From positions 125,835 to 189,834 of the forward strand of contig NSJX01000001.1 in assembly GCA_002286715.1 (NCBI GenBank): a stretch of 64,000 nt of DNA, in the 5' to 3' direction. The notes beneath the pieces were generated by a model. That model did no database searches, was not told the origin of the DNA, and saw nothing but the letters and a program-made list of their open reading frames with translations. The position numbers and the translations under genes are program-made. This DNA is from Dentipellis sp. KUC8613. Lineage: Eukaryota > Basidiomycota > Agaricomycetes > Russulales > Hericiaceae. Positions 21,857 through 34,342 of this stretch are shown piece after piece. Positions within the stretch are counted from its first letter, which is position 1, and every line of letters begins with the position of its first letter.

Positions 21857-24343
21857 TTATTGAGAAGGCGAGTCGGTCTTGCCTAGCACATACGAAATCG
21901 TCTGGAAGGCGGCCCAGGGCACGAATTCTGAGCTTCACATCAGACGAAGTCGAGAATGGCGGGCAAGTGAGATGGTACTTACGCGGTGTCATGTGTCCGC
22001 TGTAGTAGAACTCGACGTCTACGTCCACGGCTTAGGGACCACGAAGGGGAACAATGAGGGAACTTGACGTACAGGTCAGACCGCGCTCTTGGTGCATGTT
22101 GCCGTATACACCCATATCCTTGACGTGGAAGCTCTCGTTCTGGATAGGCGTCTGGAAACCTTGAGCCCCACCCCAGGTCATGTTCCTATCCACAACTGTG
22201 AGTTGTGTGTTCTTAGGTTATATCATTAAGGTAGCCGACGTACTGAATGGCGATACGAGTGCCCTCAGCCAGCAAGATGAAATCCTACATAATGGGACCT
22301 TCGTCAATTACTCTGCTTCAAATATATTAGAAAAAACCAGAGACGTACGGCAAGACCATGCATGATAGCAACACGCTCGCTCTTCTCGATGACGTTGGGC
22401 AGCACACTCAACGTCGAGGGGATACTCTGGTCGCGGCCAGGCCGGCCGGTGGTAGCGTTGATATACACGTCGCCTTCGGAGCAGGTCTCCCAGTTGATAT
22501 GCGGCGCGTGGATCGCGTCTTGGACCTGCACCACTTGTGAGTCAGTCTGGACTGTGTTGATGTGATGTAAGGACTCACGTCTGTTCGGTTGAAGTAGATG
22601 AACTCCTGCGTGGACTCAGGGAATCCGATTACACTCCCTAGACAACAGCAGAGGTAAGCAAGAATCCCAGGCATATTTTTGGGGATGCCTACAAGAGATG
22701 GGCCATGTCTCCGTCACACGGTAGACATTGAACGCAGGGTTGATCCTATCCAGCACCTCATCAGCATACCAACCGGTACCCACCCCACGCATACCACTCA
22801 CACGCTGACTTCATCAATAATCAAATCCCAAATATCGCACTCATTCGTCGTCCTAAAGGTGCCATTCGTGCCCGCGAGCGGGAGCTGGCCCTTCGGCGGG
22901 TACGACACGAACTGGTCCAGGTAGTCCGTGTACCCGCACGAGTCGGAGATGCGCTGCAGCTCGGCGGAGAACGAGCTGTTGAACGGGAACACGTTCTGGT
23001 TCGCCTGCACGAAGCGCAGCGCGGGGATCTGCTCCTGCACGGCATCGTAGGAGAGCGAGGGGTCCGCGATCCAGATGCCCTTGAGCTTCAGGTCCAGTTC
23101 GGTCGCGTGCTCGTAGATCCAGTTGGCAATGTAAGGGACATCTGAGGAAGAAAATGTGAGTTCATCGCGCAGTGTACGTGCTCCGCGAACTCACAGAAGC
23201 CAGCATACTGAACACCGTGCACGAAGTCAGAAATGGGGCTAGGAAAAAAGCGTTGTACGTACGCTCTCGCCCGACACCCAGAAATTGCTGCCCTTGAGTT
23301 CGCTAAAGACCTCCAAGAATTGCTGCAAAAAGCCGAACACCTCCGAGGCGAGCTCATCGTCGTTGGAGATATCAGGTTGACCTTGACTGAACCCAGTCTA
23401 CGTAGCAAAAAAGTCAGCCAACTTCCGACCTTCGGACACAACCGAATGACACATACGCCAACGGGCTGCTCTACCCAGACGACATTCGACAGATTGGTCC
23501 AAGACCAATGGTTACTGCGGAGCGCTCAGCATCGCGATGGCACAAATGGACCATGAGAAGAAATCCTTACGGCGTGGGCTGCGCCTGTCCCCAAGACCAA
23601 GCTATACAATAGCATCCCCAACAGTCTTTAGAGCGCCAATCTCCTGACAAATTCCCGTGTCGGGCACGTACAGATGGGACCATTCTCCTGCAAGAACCCT
23701 TCCATAGACGAGCATCCGGGACCACCTTGTATTGAAATATCGCATCAGCCATGACACCCGCGGATCGAGGGTGGATGGAGACGGATATACATACCGTTGG
23801 TCCAGAATAGCAGATCATTCGCGTTAGACGCGTTCGTCGTCGGCCAGAACCTGATAGCAATTGCGTTGCCATTAATTCTCTTATTGTGTGCACGCGTCGG
23901 GATCAATCGCAGAGAAATCACGAACCAGAAGAACAATTTCCGCGTCTCGTTCTTCGCGCCTGAAATGGGCAGGAGACCCGACCACGAGGGGCCCGCATCA
24001 AAGGGGACTGCAGCAAACGCGATCGTCGGTCCCCGTCAGACCAGACCAGAAGCACGAAAAAAAAATGATGGTACGCACCGAGCGGGATGGTCTTGCCGTC
24101 GACGAAGAACTCGTTCGCCTTGGGGTTCGAGAAGTGGATCAGCGAGCCGTCCTGGCGCTTCAACAAACCGTCGTCGTCGCTGCTACTAGTGTCAGCAGCA
24201 GCAGGCGGCGCCGACACAGCATGCGTCTGCGCGAACTGCTCGTGCCGGGCGCGCTGCTTGCGCATGGCATCGCGCATGTCCGCCGACACGCCGAGCCAGT
24301 GCAGAGCCGAAGCCACGCAGAACAGAGTGCGCAGGCCTTTCAT
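21857..24343 (-). CDS. Secreted serine carboxypeptidase (family S10)
   Basis: A gene of many short exons. The first exon starts at 24343 with a clear signal peptide (MKGLRTLFCVASALHWLG..VSA). Spliced landmarks: DAGPSWSG, FFWFWPTTN, NDLLFWTNGGPGCSSMEG (substrate-binding block), WSWGQAQPTPN, the nucleophile motif GESYAG split by an intron after GES (near 23262), the catalytic Asp after HGLA (exon starting near 22280, DFILLAEGTRIAIQ) and the catalytic His in YYSGHMTP (near 22000). The last exon ends FQTISYVLGKTDSPSQ at 21857. Enzymes of this family remove C-terminal residues at acid pH in the vacuole or outside the cell. N-glycosylation sites (NRT, NAT, NGT, NES) fit secretion. All three catalytic residues are present. 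Confidence 0.9.
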
Positions 24344-25507
24344 CGTGGAGGACGAAGGGCACCTGTATCCGTTAGTAGTCTGGTTCGCCTTGGCACCGAG
24401 AGCGTTCTTATACGGGCGAGCATGATCGCCTATATTTAAAGAACAATTGCATCCAGCGCCTTCAGGTCCTGGGCTCGGTGCTTCTGCCTCGGAGAAAATG
24501 AAGTCCTAGGAGCCATGTGTTATGAGGTTCGGCGGAGCACGACGTACTGGGTGATCTCCGTCCACATAAGAAGAAGCTCGCATCCACTGTGCTTCGATAT
24601 CACGACATTAGTGCAGTTTGTACGCGAATCGCAGCGCGTCCGCATCACATACCAACCGGAGGATATTGCGCAGAGCAATAGAAATCCAGTCGGCACCCCA
24701 GGGAATACGTCTCGTGGATGGAGACGATGGGGTTGCACCATGCGGGACGCTGGTTCGGTGTCAGTCACGCGGAACGCTGGCCCGCGCAGGCTGCCGCCCG
24801 GCCCCGCTGAGAAGACGCGTTTCGCGCAGGGTGAGAGCGAGCGCACTTGTATGGGCGGCGGAAGCTTGACGGCATGAGGAGATAAGAACGCTCCTTGTCC
24901 GCGCTAAAGACGCCATCGCCATCGCCAGATGCTCCACGAAGCCCTGCGCAGTGAGAAATAGCGAGCTGATGGGCCCCGTGATAGAAGTGCGCAGAAGCAT
25001 GAGTAGCTCAGAGGCTGTGATTCGTCTCTGCAAGGCGTCAGTACACCGTTTGGACGGAGCCGACAGGTCCGTCGGAAGGCAAGATGTCAGCTTCGAGGCT
25101 CGTAGCATGTGGTGAAGTGGACGACTAAAATTTTAGATTGCCATACGAGTGACTTTCTTACCAGAGGACTCATGCGCCTCAAGGAACGACAGAGGAATGT
25201 ATCCGAACCCAACTTTTCGAGGGGAGTCACAGCGCAAACAGGTGCCTAGACACATACAATCTGTAAGCAATCTGAATTAGTTTGGAAGGCAACTAAACGG
25301 GGGTTCGTGATATGCGCGGCGGGCAGCACTCCGTCTTCGTAGCACACCCAAAGGGCAGTTGAAGTCACCCGTCGAAGGGTTGCTATATACAGGACAAGAA
25401 AAGCGTCCAAACGACACAGCAAGAAGTTATGCACATAGCAAAAGAGCGCACCAGCAAATGAAAATTCAACACATTGCGCATTGGGCTACAAACGCACCAC
25501 CACCAGA
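24344..25507. other. Gene-poor stretch with unresolved coding potential (minus strand)
   Basis: No gene could be assembled. On the minus strand, 25255-25162 encodes a cysteine-containing peptide (MCLGTCLRCDSPRKVGFGYI..) followed by a plausible donor GTAAG and an acceptor at about 25124, and 24900-24840 encodes SADKERSYLLMPSSFRRPY-type sequence. A TATA-like GTATATAG lies near 25384-25391. Frames break between these pieces, so this may be a decayed gene, or an intron-rich gene that I cannot join. Nothing is recognised by family. Confidence 0.3.
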
Positions 25508-28500
25508 TTACTCCTGCCCCGTCGCCATGTTCCACACCCGTTTCATGAGCACGGCGACCTCGTCGTCGGCAGACTCGATTTTGGAGAACGATACCATGGT
25601 CAAGGTCGTGGCGTAGTTCCGCAGGTACGGCGAATACTACGAAGAAATCCCAGACATTAACATCCATCATGCATATCATGCATTCAGCAGGGGAAACTCA
25701 CCGCTTTGCAGAAGTGCTTATACCAAGCCCAGACATGCCACATTTTCCATTCCTCATCACCCCAAGATGCGCGGTTCTCCCACGCCTTGTCCGAGATGAC
25801 CTCTTTTGCGAGGCCGAAGGGGTCCGGAGACGACGGGTGCAGAGTCTCGACGAAGCCCTCCAGTACCCTGGATAGGGTCGCTTTCTGCTGTCCGGTCAGG
25901 GACGCGAACGCCTTGAGCGCAGTGACGAGTGCAGGCGAGTCGACCGTAGGCGCTTCTTCTGCAACCGAACGTCAGCTTCAGCAGGGTGACCAAGGAATAG
26001 ATGGTCGTCCACGTACCAGGCTTCGTCTCCGCGTCGACCTCCATCGAAGTCACATCCGCATCGCCCGCCTTCGCCCTCGCCCGCGTATCATCCTCCTCCT
26101 TCCTCAACGTCGCCACCCTCTTCCTCGTGACCACCACACGCCCATTCGCCTTATCAATCGCGCCCTTGAGCACATCCCAATCCAGCCCATCCTTCAGGTG
26201 CGCAAACACCCAGCTCACCACATCCGTGGGGTCCACAATCTGGTACTGCATGAGTTTATCAAACACGATGAGCACCATCTGGTGGTTGCGGCGCCAGAAC
26301 GCGGCGGCGATGTTGAGGATGTCCGCCTTGGCGTCGCCCGCGCCGGACGTGAGGCTGCGGAGGAGCACGATGTAGCGCTCGATCGCGTTGAGGAAGTGCG
26401 AGAACGAGCGCGAGCCGATGTGCAGCAGCGCCTGCACGGTGATCGAGCGGATCACCGCGTCGACGTTGATGTCGCCCTCGGTCGTGTCTGCGAGCGTGTT
26501 TTTGAGCGAGTCGAGCAGCGCGATGACGTCCTCGGACTTGGCGCGTCCGCGCAGCTGGCCGAGGACATTTTGGGCGGCGTCGTAGTGGGGGACGTCTGGG
26601 ACGCACAGTTAGAAGTGATATCATAGTGTATGAAGAGGTGTCCGCTTACTGGGGTCGTCATATTCGTAGTCAGGGCCTGGCGCTTGGTCCGCCATGGCTT
26701 GTGCTGCAGGATCCTGGAAAGGCTCCGGCAAAGTCTTCAAGATACGGTCATAGTAGGCTAGGCGGATTTCGAGCTCAAGGGCACGGCGGATGAACACACG
26801 TTTGGGATGTTGTGGTGTCAGAGCGAGGTCGGGGATCCTATATAAAGGATAAGGTCAAACATTGCTTCGATGGGATCTTGCCTAGGTGAATAGACAGACC
26901 ATTCTTTCCACACCCATGCGAAGTTGAAATTACTCATGTGGACTGAGAACCATTCCGCAAACCGACGTGCGAGCTCGGCATCGAGTCCGTCGTGAAGGTG
27001 CGAGTACAATCGTCGTATCGACTTTCCGACGGCGGGACCAACTGTCGACGGAGACAGCTTGCAAAGTTCGGTAATCAGTGCAATGTAGTAAATCGATTTA
27101 TGTGGCGGATCGGGCACGAGCAGTTGAGCTCCGACGATGGTCTGCGGATATCTATATTAGCGAACTTTGTAGATGGGAGCGCGAAGCACGCTATACCTCA
27201 ATGATCGTGCTCTCTAGTTGCCAGTCCTTTCCAGGAATGGGAACTCGTTCAGGGACGTCGTCAGGAGATTTGGGTACTGGCTTGAATGTGCCCTTGAGTG
27301 TCCATTTAGGATACTCAACGAGCAATCTGGCACACTCCTTGCGATTAACCTCGAAGATGTCGATGATATCCAGAAGGTCAGACCGGACTGCATATCCTGC
27401 TGGTGTTGTCGGGTCGGGCGTAACCTAGAAAGAAGACATCGACGCAAGCTCATAGTGCAACAGAACGAGAACTTACGTCGTTGTCGAAGAGGCGAAGGTG
27501 GTAATCTGGCCACTCTTCCTTTTTCACGAGCGCATCTTCTCCGGCCTCTGTTGAGAGGCCATCGAGTTCGATGACTTCGGGTGGAACGAGGACGGAAGGG
27601 AGATCAAACGGAGTGAGGAGTGCTGGCGAGTCCCGATAGGGCTGAGGATATATTGATTCGGTTTCTGCGAAGTCAGCAGTTTCAAGTGTCTTCAGAGCCA
27701 CGACAGCAGACTCCAGGTACTATATGCGGGTGAGTGGTGCCTCAAAAAGGCACTTAAAATGCTCAACCGACCTCATTTGCGTGTTCTGCCAAGACGTCCT
27801 TTGAGTGAAGCTGAACAAGGGGTTGGACGAGCCATTTGACGTCGGAAATGGATTCATTGTAGGTCTGAAGGCCCGCAATCATCTCAATGACGGACGCAGC
27901 GGAATATTCCTTCAAGACTTGGCCAGCCTAGACACTTTTATAGTCATGAAAGATGTCCTCAAGTACTGGATACTGACCCTCATCAAACCCTCAACGGCAC
28001 AGAGCGCGGCTCTTTTAGCGCGCCCATGGGAGACGCCGAACTCGTCCAAGACGGCAGTGAACGACTGCAGAAGGGCGAGCATAGACGGGGCGGTAATCAC
28101 TTTCGCAACAGTAAGATGTGCGAAAAAGTGTATCTGCAGACGCTGTGAGCAGTGGAAGGTGGCGGGAGACATGCTAGCACTTACACAAAGCCTCGCTTCT
28201 CGCCATGCCAGCTTGTCCAGGTAGGCTTGGAACCCCTTCCAAAAGTCATCCAACACTTGCTTCCCGAGACTCGGTTCTTCTGGATTCGAGGATTCCTCCT
28301 GTCCCTCAGCAGGGTCGTATAGAACGCGAAGCAGAGCCGCATAGAACGGGATTTTGTAGGGCTGCTCGGTGACTCTGCACGATGTTTCAGAGAAGACTCA
28401 ACATATGCAAGACAAGACGCACCCTATTCGCAAACCCTCGGAGACAATTGCGGCATTGGCTGGCGTGTGTTCCCGGATCTGTGTAGCTAGCCTCGGCAGC

Positions 28501-28757
28501 TCCTGCTCCACATCCTACGTGCCACCAGCTCGGGGTGAACGACACGTTTTTTGACAAGGGAAAGCGACTCACCACTTCTCCCAGCTTAAGTATCGCAGCT
28601 CTTAGCTTCTGTTCGGGGGTTTCGTAAACGTCCCGGCGGCGGTCATGGTAGTCATAGTCCTCTGAAGAGAAGGTCGGTTGCTGGGCGAGAGTGCTAATGG
28701 CGCGAGCTCCTTACCTCTATGCCGTCTCCTTCCGCCGTGTGGCCTCTCGAAACTCAT
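25508..28757 (-). CDS. CBC1: Nuclear cap-binding complex large subunit (CBP80/NCBP1)
   Basis: Many exons on the minus strand. The start MSFERPHGGRRRHR at 28757 splices to EDYDYHDRRRDVYETPEQK (phase 1 intron), then the MIF4G-type helical repeats follow. Diagnostic blocks: IYYIALITELCKLSPSTVG and ARRFAEWFSVHMSNFNFAWV with WKEW (near 26880-27100), closely like human NCBP1, and later NHQMVLIVFDKLMQYQIVDP (near 26220-26290). The last exon ends VWNMATGQE at 25508. In the family this subunit binds CBP20, and the pair holds the 7-methylguanosine cap of new RNA for splicing, export and decay control. The gene is intron-rich; individual exons were not all fixed. The gene to the left is on the same strand but far away. 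Confidence 0.9.
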
Positions 28758-29205
28758 GTTTACAGACGTGGAATTCTGTGCACGGTGGTCGTCGTCGACG
28801 GCGACGAGCAGCTCTGAAGAACGAAGAACTGACGCACGGCTCGAGCGCACCGCGAACTAAACTGCATCACGTGCACGAACACAGACTCGGTCCGCTCGGT
28901 TCTCGTCTGCGTGTCTGGGCCGGGCTCGACCGCGAGCGACGCGCGAAAACCGAACGACCTCAGCTCGTCTCTTCGCCAGACTTTCCTCCTCTCTGTGCAC
29001 GTCCACCTTGTCGCCTTGGAACTTTGGTATGTGTGCCCTCTACTTCAGATCGTTCTCAGAATTAATTTGTGGTCAAGACATTTAAGGCCTTGTCGCTGCG
29101 CCTCGCTGCAGACTGCATCTCGGACGCACACGGGGGCACGTCTGGTGAGTGTCCAGCCAGCCATGCGCGAGTCATATCTAACGAGGACTCAGGCATGCGA
29201 GACAC
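28758..29205. promoter_or_regulatory. Divergent promoter between CBP80 and the PPR-like gene
   Basis: About 450 bp between two divergent start codons. No clear TATA box. Minus-strand ATGs at 28850 could add an in-frame N-terminal extension to CBP80, but the MSFERP start fits the family better. Confidence 0.4.
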
Positions 29206-32133
29206 ATGCTATGCAATTGGTCAAAGGCGGCCAATGTCTCGTTGCGTGGCATCGTACAAAATAGGACGCTGTTTACGTCGACTTTCCGACATGGGCACCT
29301 CATAGCGTCTCCTGTCCTGGACTCGACACAATCAAAGTTCTCATCCACGCCGTCAAACTTCTTTTCTTTCTCCAGCAACGCACTCCATACAACACCCACT
29401 TCCCATGAACCACTCGCCGCATTGGCCTTGACACCGCGTCCTGTGCCACCGATTTTTACTCCCAACCCACGTCCTTCAGACAATCCTCAAATTCCACCTT
29501 CCGAATCTCATCTACCCAAGCCTTCTGTCAAAGAGGATATCTTCACTGGCAATCACTCTCCTGCACAACTGTCACGCGCCACATCCGCCGCGATCCGACA
29601 TGCTCTGCAGCGCAAACAGACTTGGGACGCCTTCCATCTGTACCATTCCGTACGCTGGTCCTGGTACCACTACGGCAAGCCTACCCAGGATGGCGAAGCC
29701 AAGGTCTTCAAGTCCCCTTTCCGGACCTTCCAGCCCATCGACCTTGGGCAGGCCATCCACCCGAAACTCGCATGCCACGCACTGATGCATGGGCTCCTCC
29801 GCAACGGGGAGTACCGTCTAGCTGGCAAGCTCGCGCACGGAGTGATGAAAGACGGGATCTTAAAGACCAAGACATTCCAGACTGTCATCGCCGCCTTGCA
29901 CTCAAAGATGAACGTACTGCCCGAGGACTTCCAGCCGCCCCGCGTGGACCGCATCAAGGGCAAGCCCCCTCACATCGTGACACTCGGGTCTATCCTCCCC
30001 TCGGAGCCTCTGACAGAGCTTGCGGTTCTGCTTCTACGCGGCGCGCACAATCATCGCTGGCAGCGCACGCAGGCCATGTACGACACAACCATCAACGCAT
30101 GCCTCATGCAGGGCGAGATCATCGTGGCCTCGTTATTGCTGGCTCTGCTCATCAAGGAGTTTCAGTTGAACGCTTCCCGGCCCAAAGCCGCTGAACCTGC
30201 GGAAACCGGTTTCCAAGAGGAAATCCCGATGCGTGCGCGGTCTTCAGGTCGCAAACTCGCAAACGGCGGCACCTCCTTCGATTCGTCGAAGTCGTTCACC
30301 AAGGTCCTGCTCGACGTTGTGAAAGGCATCGAAGAAGGGATCGCTAAAGGCCCGCACGATCCACAGTTCGGCGAGAGCACACAGAGTCTCGCGGTGCTTG
30401 CTGGTATGCTGTCACGAAAGGAGCTGCCCACGTCGAGAGTTGCAAGCCTCATAAAGGCCATGTACTCATACCCAGAGAGTGATTTCCGGGTGTGGGTCAC
30501 AGCGCCCAATGGAGAGCAGGTGAAGAAGGTCGCATACAAGTACTTCCACTCGGTGCTGCAGGACCTTGTCCATTCTTTACCGTCGACAGCGCCCGCCCCT
30601 GGTTCACGGACCTTCCTGCAACCCCTGGATCTGCCGTCCTACAATGCCCTCCTGCACTATGCTCTGCGTCAGCGCTGCAGTCTGAAATCCGCCCAGCTCA
30701 TTCTGGATCATATGACTAGTGTTCGCAAACCCCCATTGTGCCCCGACTCCGTGACGTACAACATCCTTCTGAAGTCCAGCACACTGATGCGGCGCAACGA
30801 CATCGCATCTGACGTCCTCTCTGCCATTCGCGACAACCTGGCTGCACACGGGATCCAACACCGGTTTATGCTCCCCTTCATGCATGCCCCAGTTGCTGCC
30901 GTTCAGCCCAAGCCGGATCCGAAAGTCAAGCAAATCACCGACACGAAGCCTTCCTCCAACTCCAAGCTCTCGCGGCTCTTGACCAAGATCTCCGATGGCA
31001 AGCTGAGAGTCCCAGCCTCTCAAGGGAAGCTCAAGATCGACCGCGTCACCCTATGCAGTTACATCGACCACCTCGTCTCCATCGGGAACCCCGACGCCGT
31101 CGCCAACGTCCTCGTACTCATCTTCCCCGAATTCACCGGCCCCGCCGGCTGGCAACCCAGCGACAAGCCGTACCCCGACGAAGTCCTCGACACGCACCGG
31201 CAAGCCTGGGACGAGTCCATCCAGCGCGCGATCTACCTCGGGCCATACTTCTTCGCGACCGTCCTGAACGCCCTCTCCAAAGCCGGGCGCACCGGCCTCT
31301 GCGAGCGCATCTGGTATCTCGCGAAGAAGACGGAAAAGGCGTCCTGGGCGTCCCCCACGCCCTGGAACCTCTCCATCGACGCCTACACGTCCATGCTGCA
31401 GTGCTACGCGAAGGAGGCCCGCAAGGCCCTCGGCACGCGCCGGCGCACCGCGAGCGGCGTCGCCCCGACGAGCGACTGCAAGAAGGACCTCATCGTCGGC
31501 TGGGCGCTGCACGAGGTGCAGCGGCGCGAGGCGGTCGGGCGGCCGGAGTACCGCCGGCGCATCCTCTCCGTGCGCATCGGCACGCACATTTTCAACTCCG
31601 TGCGCCGCGCCGCGCGCGCTGTGCACGCCGAGCTGGAGCCTGCGCAGGATGGGCAGCCGCGCAGGCCGACGCACGACCTCCCAGTTCCCGATGAGCGTTT
31701 CTACAACGCGATCCTCGACGTGTACGGCCGCGCGCCCGGCATCTTCGCGCGCCAGGCGCGCCCCTCGCGCTCGCACTGGCGGCAGCGCCTGCGGTCCGCG
31801 GTGGACCTGCACGACGAGAGCGGCGAGAAATCGAAGTACTGGCGCACGGTGCTGCAGCGGATCGTGTTCGACATGCGCGAGCGGGGCTTCTTCGTGCCCG
31901 CCGGGTTCCGCGAGATGATGGTAGGCGCGTGGCCGGGTGCGATGCCCATGGGCGTCGACGAGCCTTCACGCACGGAGTGGCGGCACAGGCGAAGGTACCG
32001 GCTGAGGCGCAGGGTCCCCGCGCGGCCGTACGCGTTCCCGCGTGAGCCTGAGCGTCCGTCGTTGAAGCCGCACGCGCTGCAGACAGTGAAGACGAAGGGG
32101 TTGCCGGTGCGCCGAGGGACGGTCTTAGAGTAG
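29206..32133 (+). CDS. Mitochondrial PPR-like RNA-binding protein
   Basis: A single uninterrupted frame of 975 residues, striking in a genome where most genes are cut by introns. The N-terminus is basic and Ser/Thr-rich with few acidic residues (MLCNWSKAANVSLRGIVQNR), as in mitochondrial targeting peptides. Helical-repeat blocks of pentatricopeptide type are visible: CHALMHGLLRNGEYRLAGKL, FQTVIAALHSKM, TTINACLMQGEIIVASLLLA, LPSYNALLHYALRQRCSLKS, DSVTYNILLKSSTLMRRNDI and ERFYNAILDVYGRAPG. PPR proteins in fungi act in maturation, stability or translation of mitochondrial mRNAs. The C-terminus is very Arg-rich. An upstream exon cannot be excluded. The particular RNA target is unknown. Confidence 0.8.
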   Translation: MLCNWSKAANVSLRGIVQNRTLFTSTFRHGHLIASPVLDSTQSKFSSTPSNFFSFSSNALHTTPTSHEPLAALALTPRPVPPIFTPNPRPSDNPQIPPSESHLPKPSVKEDIFTGNHSPAQLSRATSAAIRHALQRKQTWDAFHLYHSVRWSWYHYGKPTQDGEAKVFKSPFRTFQPIDLGQAIHPKLACHALMHGLLRNGEYRLAGKLAHGVMKDGILKTKTFQTVIAALHSKMNVLPEDFQPPRVDRIKGKPPHIVTLGSILPSEPLTELAVLLLRGAHNHRWQRTQAMYDTTINACLMQGEIIVASLLLALLIKEFQLNASRPKAAEPAETGFQEEIPMRARSSGRKLANGGTSFDSSKSFTKVLLDVVKGIEEGIAKGPHDPQFGESTQSLAVLAGMLSRKELPTSRVASLIKAMYSYPESDFRVWVTAPNGEQVKKVAYKYFHSVLQDLVHSLPSTAPAPGSRTFLQPLDLPSYNALLHYALRQRCSLKSAQLILDHMTSVRKPPLCPDSVTYNILLKSSTLMRRNDIASDVLSAIRDNLAAHGIQHRFMLPFMHAPVAAVQPKPDPKVKQITDTKPSSNSKLSRLLTKISDGKLRVPASQGKLKIDRVTLCSYIDHLVSIGNPDAVANVLVLIFPEFTGPAGWQPSDKPYPDEVLDTHRQAWDESIQRAIYLGPYFFATVLNALSKAGRTGLCERIWYLAKKTEKASWASPTPWNLSIDAYTSMLQCYAKEARKALGTRRRTASGVAPTSDCKKDLIVGWALHEVQRREAVGRPEYRRRILSVRIGTHIFNSVRRAARAVHAELEPAQDGQPRRPTHDLPVPDERFYNAILDVYGRAPGIFARQARPSRSHWRQRLRSAVDLHDESGEKSKYWRTVLQRIVFDMRERGFFVPAGFREMMVGAWPGAMPMGVDEPSRTEWRHRRRYRLRRRVPARPYAFPREPERPSLKPHALQTVKTKGLPVRRGTVLE

Positions 32134-32201
32134 GATATCCAATGTATCATATAGTATACGACTTTGGCGGTCGAAATGTCCATAATTCCAAAAACAGAGT
32201 A

Positions 32202-32984
32202 TTACTGGGACTGTGTAGATGGTGGAATGCTGGCACTGGAAGCCCCTGGTAATGAGCTGGCCCTCGTGCCCGGCGGGAGCTGTCGCTCCCGGTCCTGCAG
32301 ATGCAGCACCGTCATCGACCGGGTCACGTCTCTCTGCTTCCACTCCCTCGCGACGTCCTGCAGCTTCGCGAGCACGCTCTCGACCGTCGCCTCGCGCTCG
32401 GCAGGGCTCATCGCTGCCTGCGTCTTCTTGAGCGCAATGACGACGTCGACGCGGTAGCCCTTGCCGATCTCGACGCGCACCTTGCGCAGCTTGTGGTCGA
32501 GGTCGCTCTCCGCGACGCCCCACGTGAGCTGCACCTCCTTTGTCTCGTTGTGCTTGAGCGTCTGCCGGCGCCGCTGCCGCATCTCGCGCTCCTGGTCGAA
32601 CACCGCCTTGATGTCGCGCAGCTTCACCAGCGCGTACCCGTCCGTCGCGGGCGACGGCGGCGCCGCAAGCTCCACGAAGTACTTCTTCTTCTCGGCCTTC
32701 GCTGCCTGCTTGCTGTCGTTCGTCCCCAGACTTGCGAGCACGTCCTCCAGGTATTGCGGCGGGCCGAGCTTGCCTGTCTCCGCATCGACGACGCGTACGG
32801 TTTTGTATGGGATGTTCTTGTTGCGCGGTCGAGTGTTGGTCGCTCCGGGTGGGGCCGCGGCGTACCATCGTGCGGAGGGTGCTCGTGTGGCCAGACGTGG
32901 GCAGACTATGCTGGATGACGCGCTCGGCGCGGCTGGCGTGCGCAGTACGGACAGCACGCTGTGTCGAAAGAGTGCGTACGTCAT
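32202..32984 (-). CDS. Mitochondrial translation initiation factor IF-3
   Basis: A single frame of 260 residues. A basic, Ser/Ala-rich N-terminus looks like a mitochondrial presequence. The IF3 N-domain begins NKNIPYKTVRVVDAETGKLG, followed by ALVKLRDIKAVFDQEREM, a linker with RQRRRQTLKHNETKEVQL, and the C-domain with SDLDHKLRKVRVEIGKGYRV. The factor binds the mitochondrial small ribosomal subunit, prevents early joining of the large one and helps select the start codon (yeast Aim23 is the counterpart). The stop lies only 68 bp from the stop of the PPR-like gene on the other strand. The tail past the IF3 fold (about 30 residues, Ser/Pro-rich) is extra. Confidence 0.9.
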   Translation of the reverse strand: MTYALFRHSVLSVLRTPAAPSASSSIVCPRLATRAPSARWYAAAPPGATNTRPRNKNIPYKTVRVVDAETGKLGPPQYLEDVLASLGTNDSKQAAKAEKKKYFVELAAPPSPATDGYALVKLRDIKAVFDQEREMRQRRRQTLKHNETKEVQLTWGVAESDLDHKLRKVRVEIGKGYRVDVVIALKKTQAAMSPAEREATVESVLAKLQDVAREWKQRDVTRSMTVLHLQDRERQLPPGTRASSLPGASSASIPPSTQSQ

Positions 32985-33346
32985 TTTTTACGGTTCTGAA
33001 TATCGTAGTAGTCAGACACAATGCTGAAGGATAATACTTTTGATTGCACTCACCTTCACCCTGTCCCGGTTCTCTGCAGACACGATTGTCTGATCCGAAA
33101 GCCAATTCGGCGAAGTCAGAGGCTGCAGCAAAATACGGACAAATACGACACTACGCCTATCCACGTGACTGATATCGTCGCAAATATTTGGTCGCATCTC
33201 AACTTCAAATCAAATTCGAGTCTGTTGAGATCTGAGTCCGTGTGAGGTCCAAGATCACAGTGCGCCCTCCCCACGAAGCAACTTGTGAGTTTCCGGTATA
33301 TCCTCACTCAATTGCTCACCAGTCCTTTGCATAGATGTCATGATAG
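32985..33346. promoter_or_regulatory. Divergent promoter between mtIF3 and TAD2
   Basis: A 362-bp gap between two start codons. It is AT-richer than its neighbours. No TATA box or repeat is recognised. Confidence 0.4.
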
Positions 33347-34160
<814 letters not shown>

Positions 34161-34342
34161 GCCTTAGCATCCCACACCCGTCGGGTTTCTCTTTCAGGAA
34201 GCTCGGACTTTGCCTCCAAATAATCGGAATCCAGACTTCAGCAAAATAATTTATCTCTGACCCCCAACGACAAGTCACTGTATCCCCATCTATCAAAATG
34301 CACCATCGGCATTCTTCCCCGTCAGACGCCCAAACGTCAACC

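Noticed and set aside
31051..31812. 253-residue frame antisense to the PPR-like gene
   Set aside because: Composition mirrors the GC-rich sense strand; the sense frame has repeat motifs and spans the whole region.
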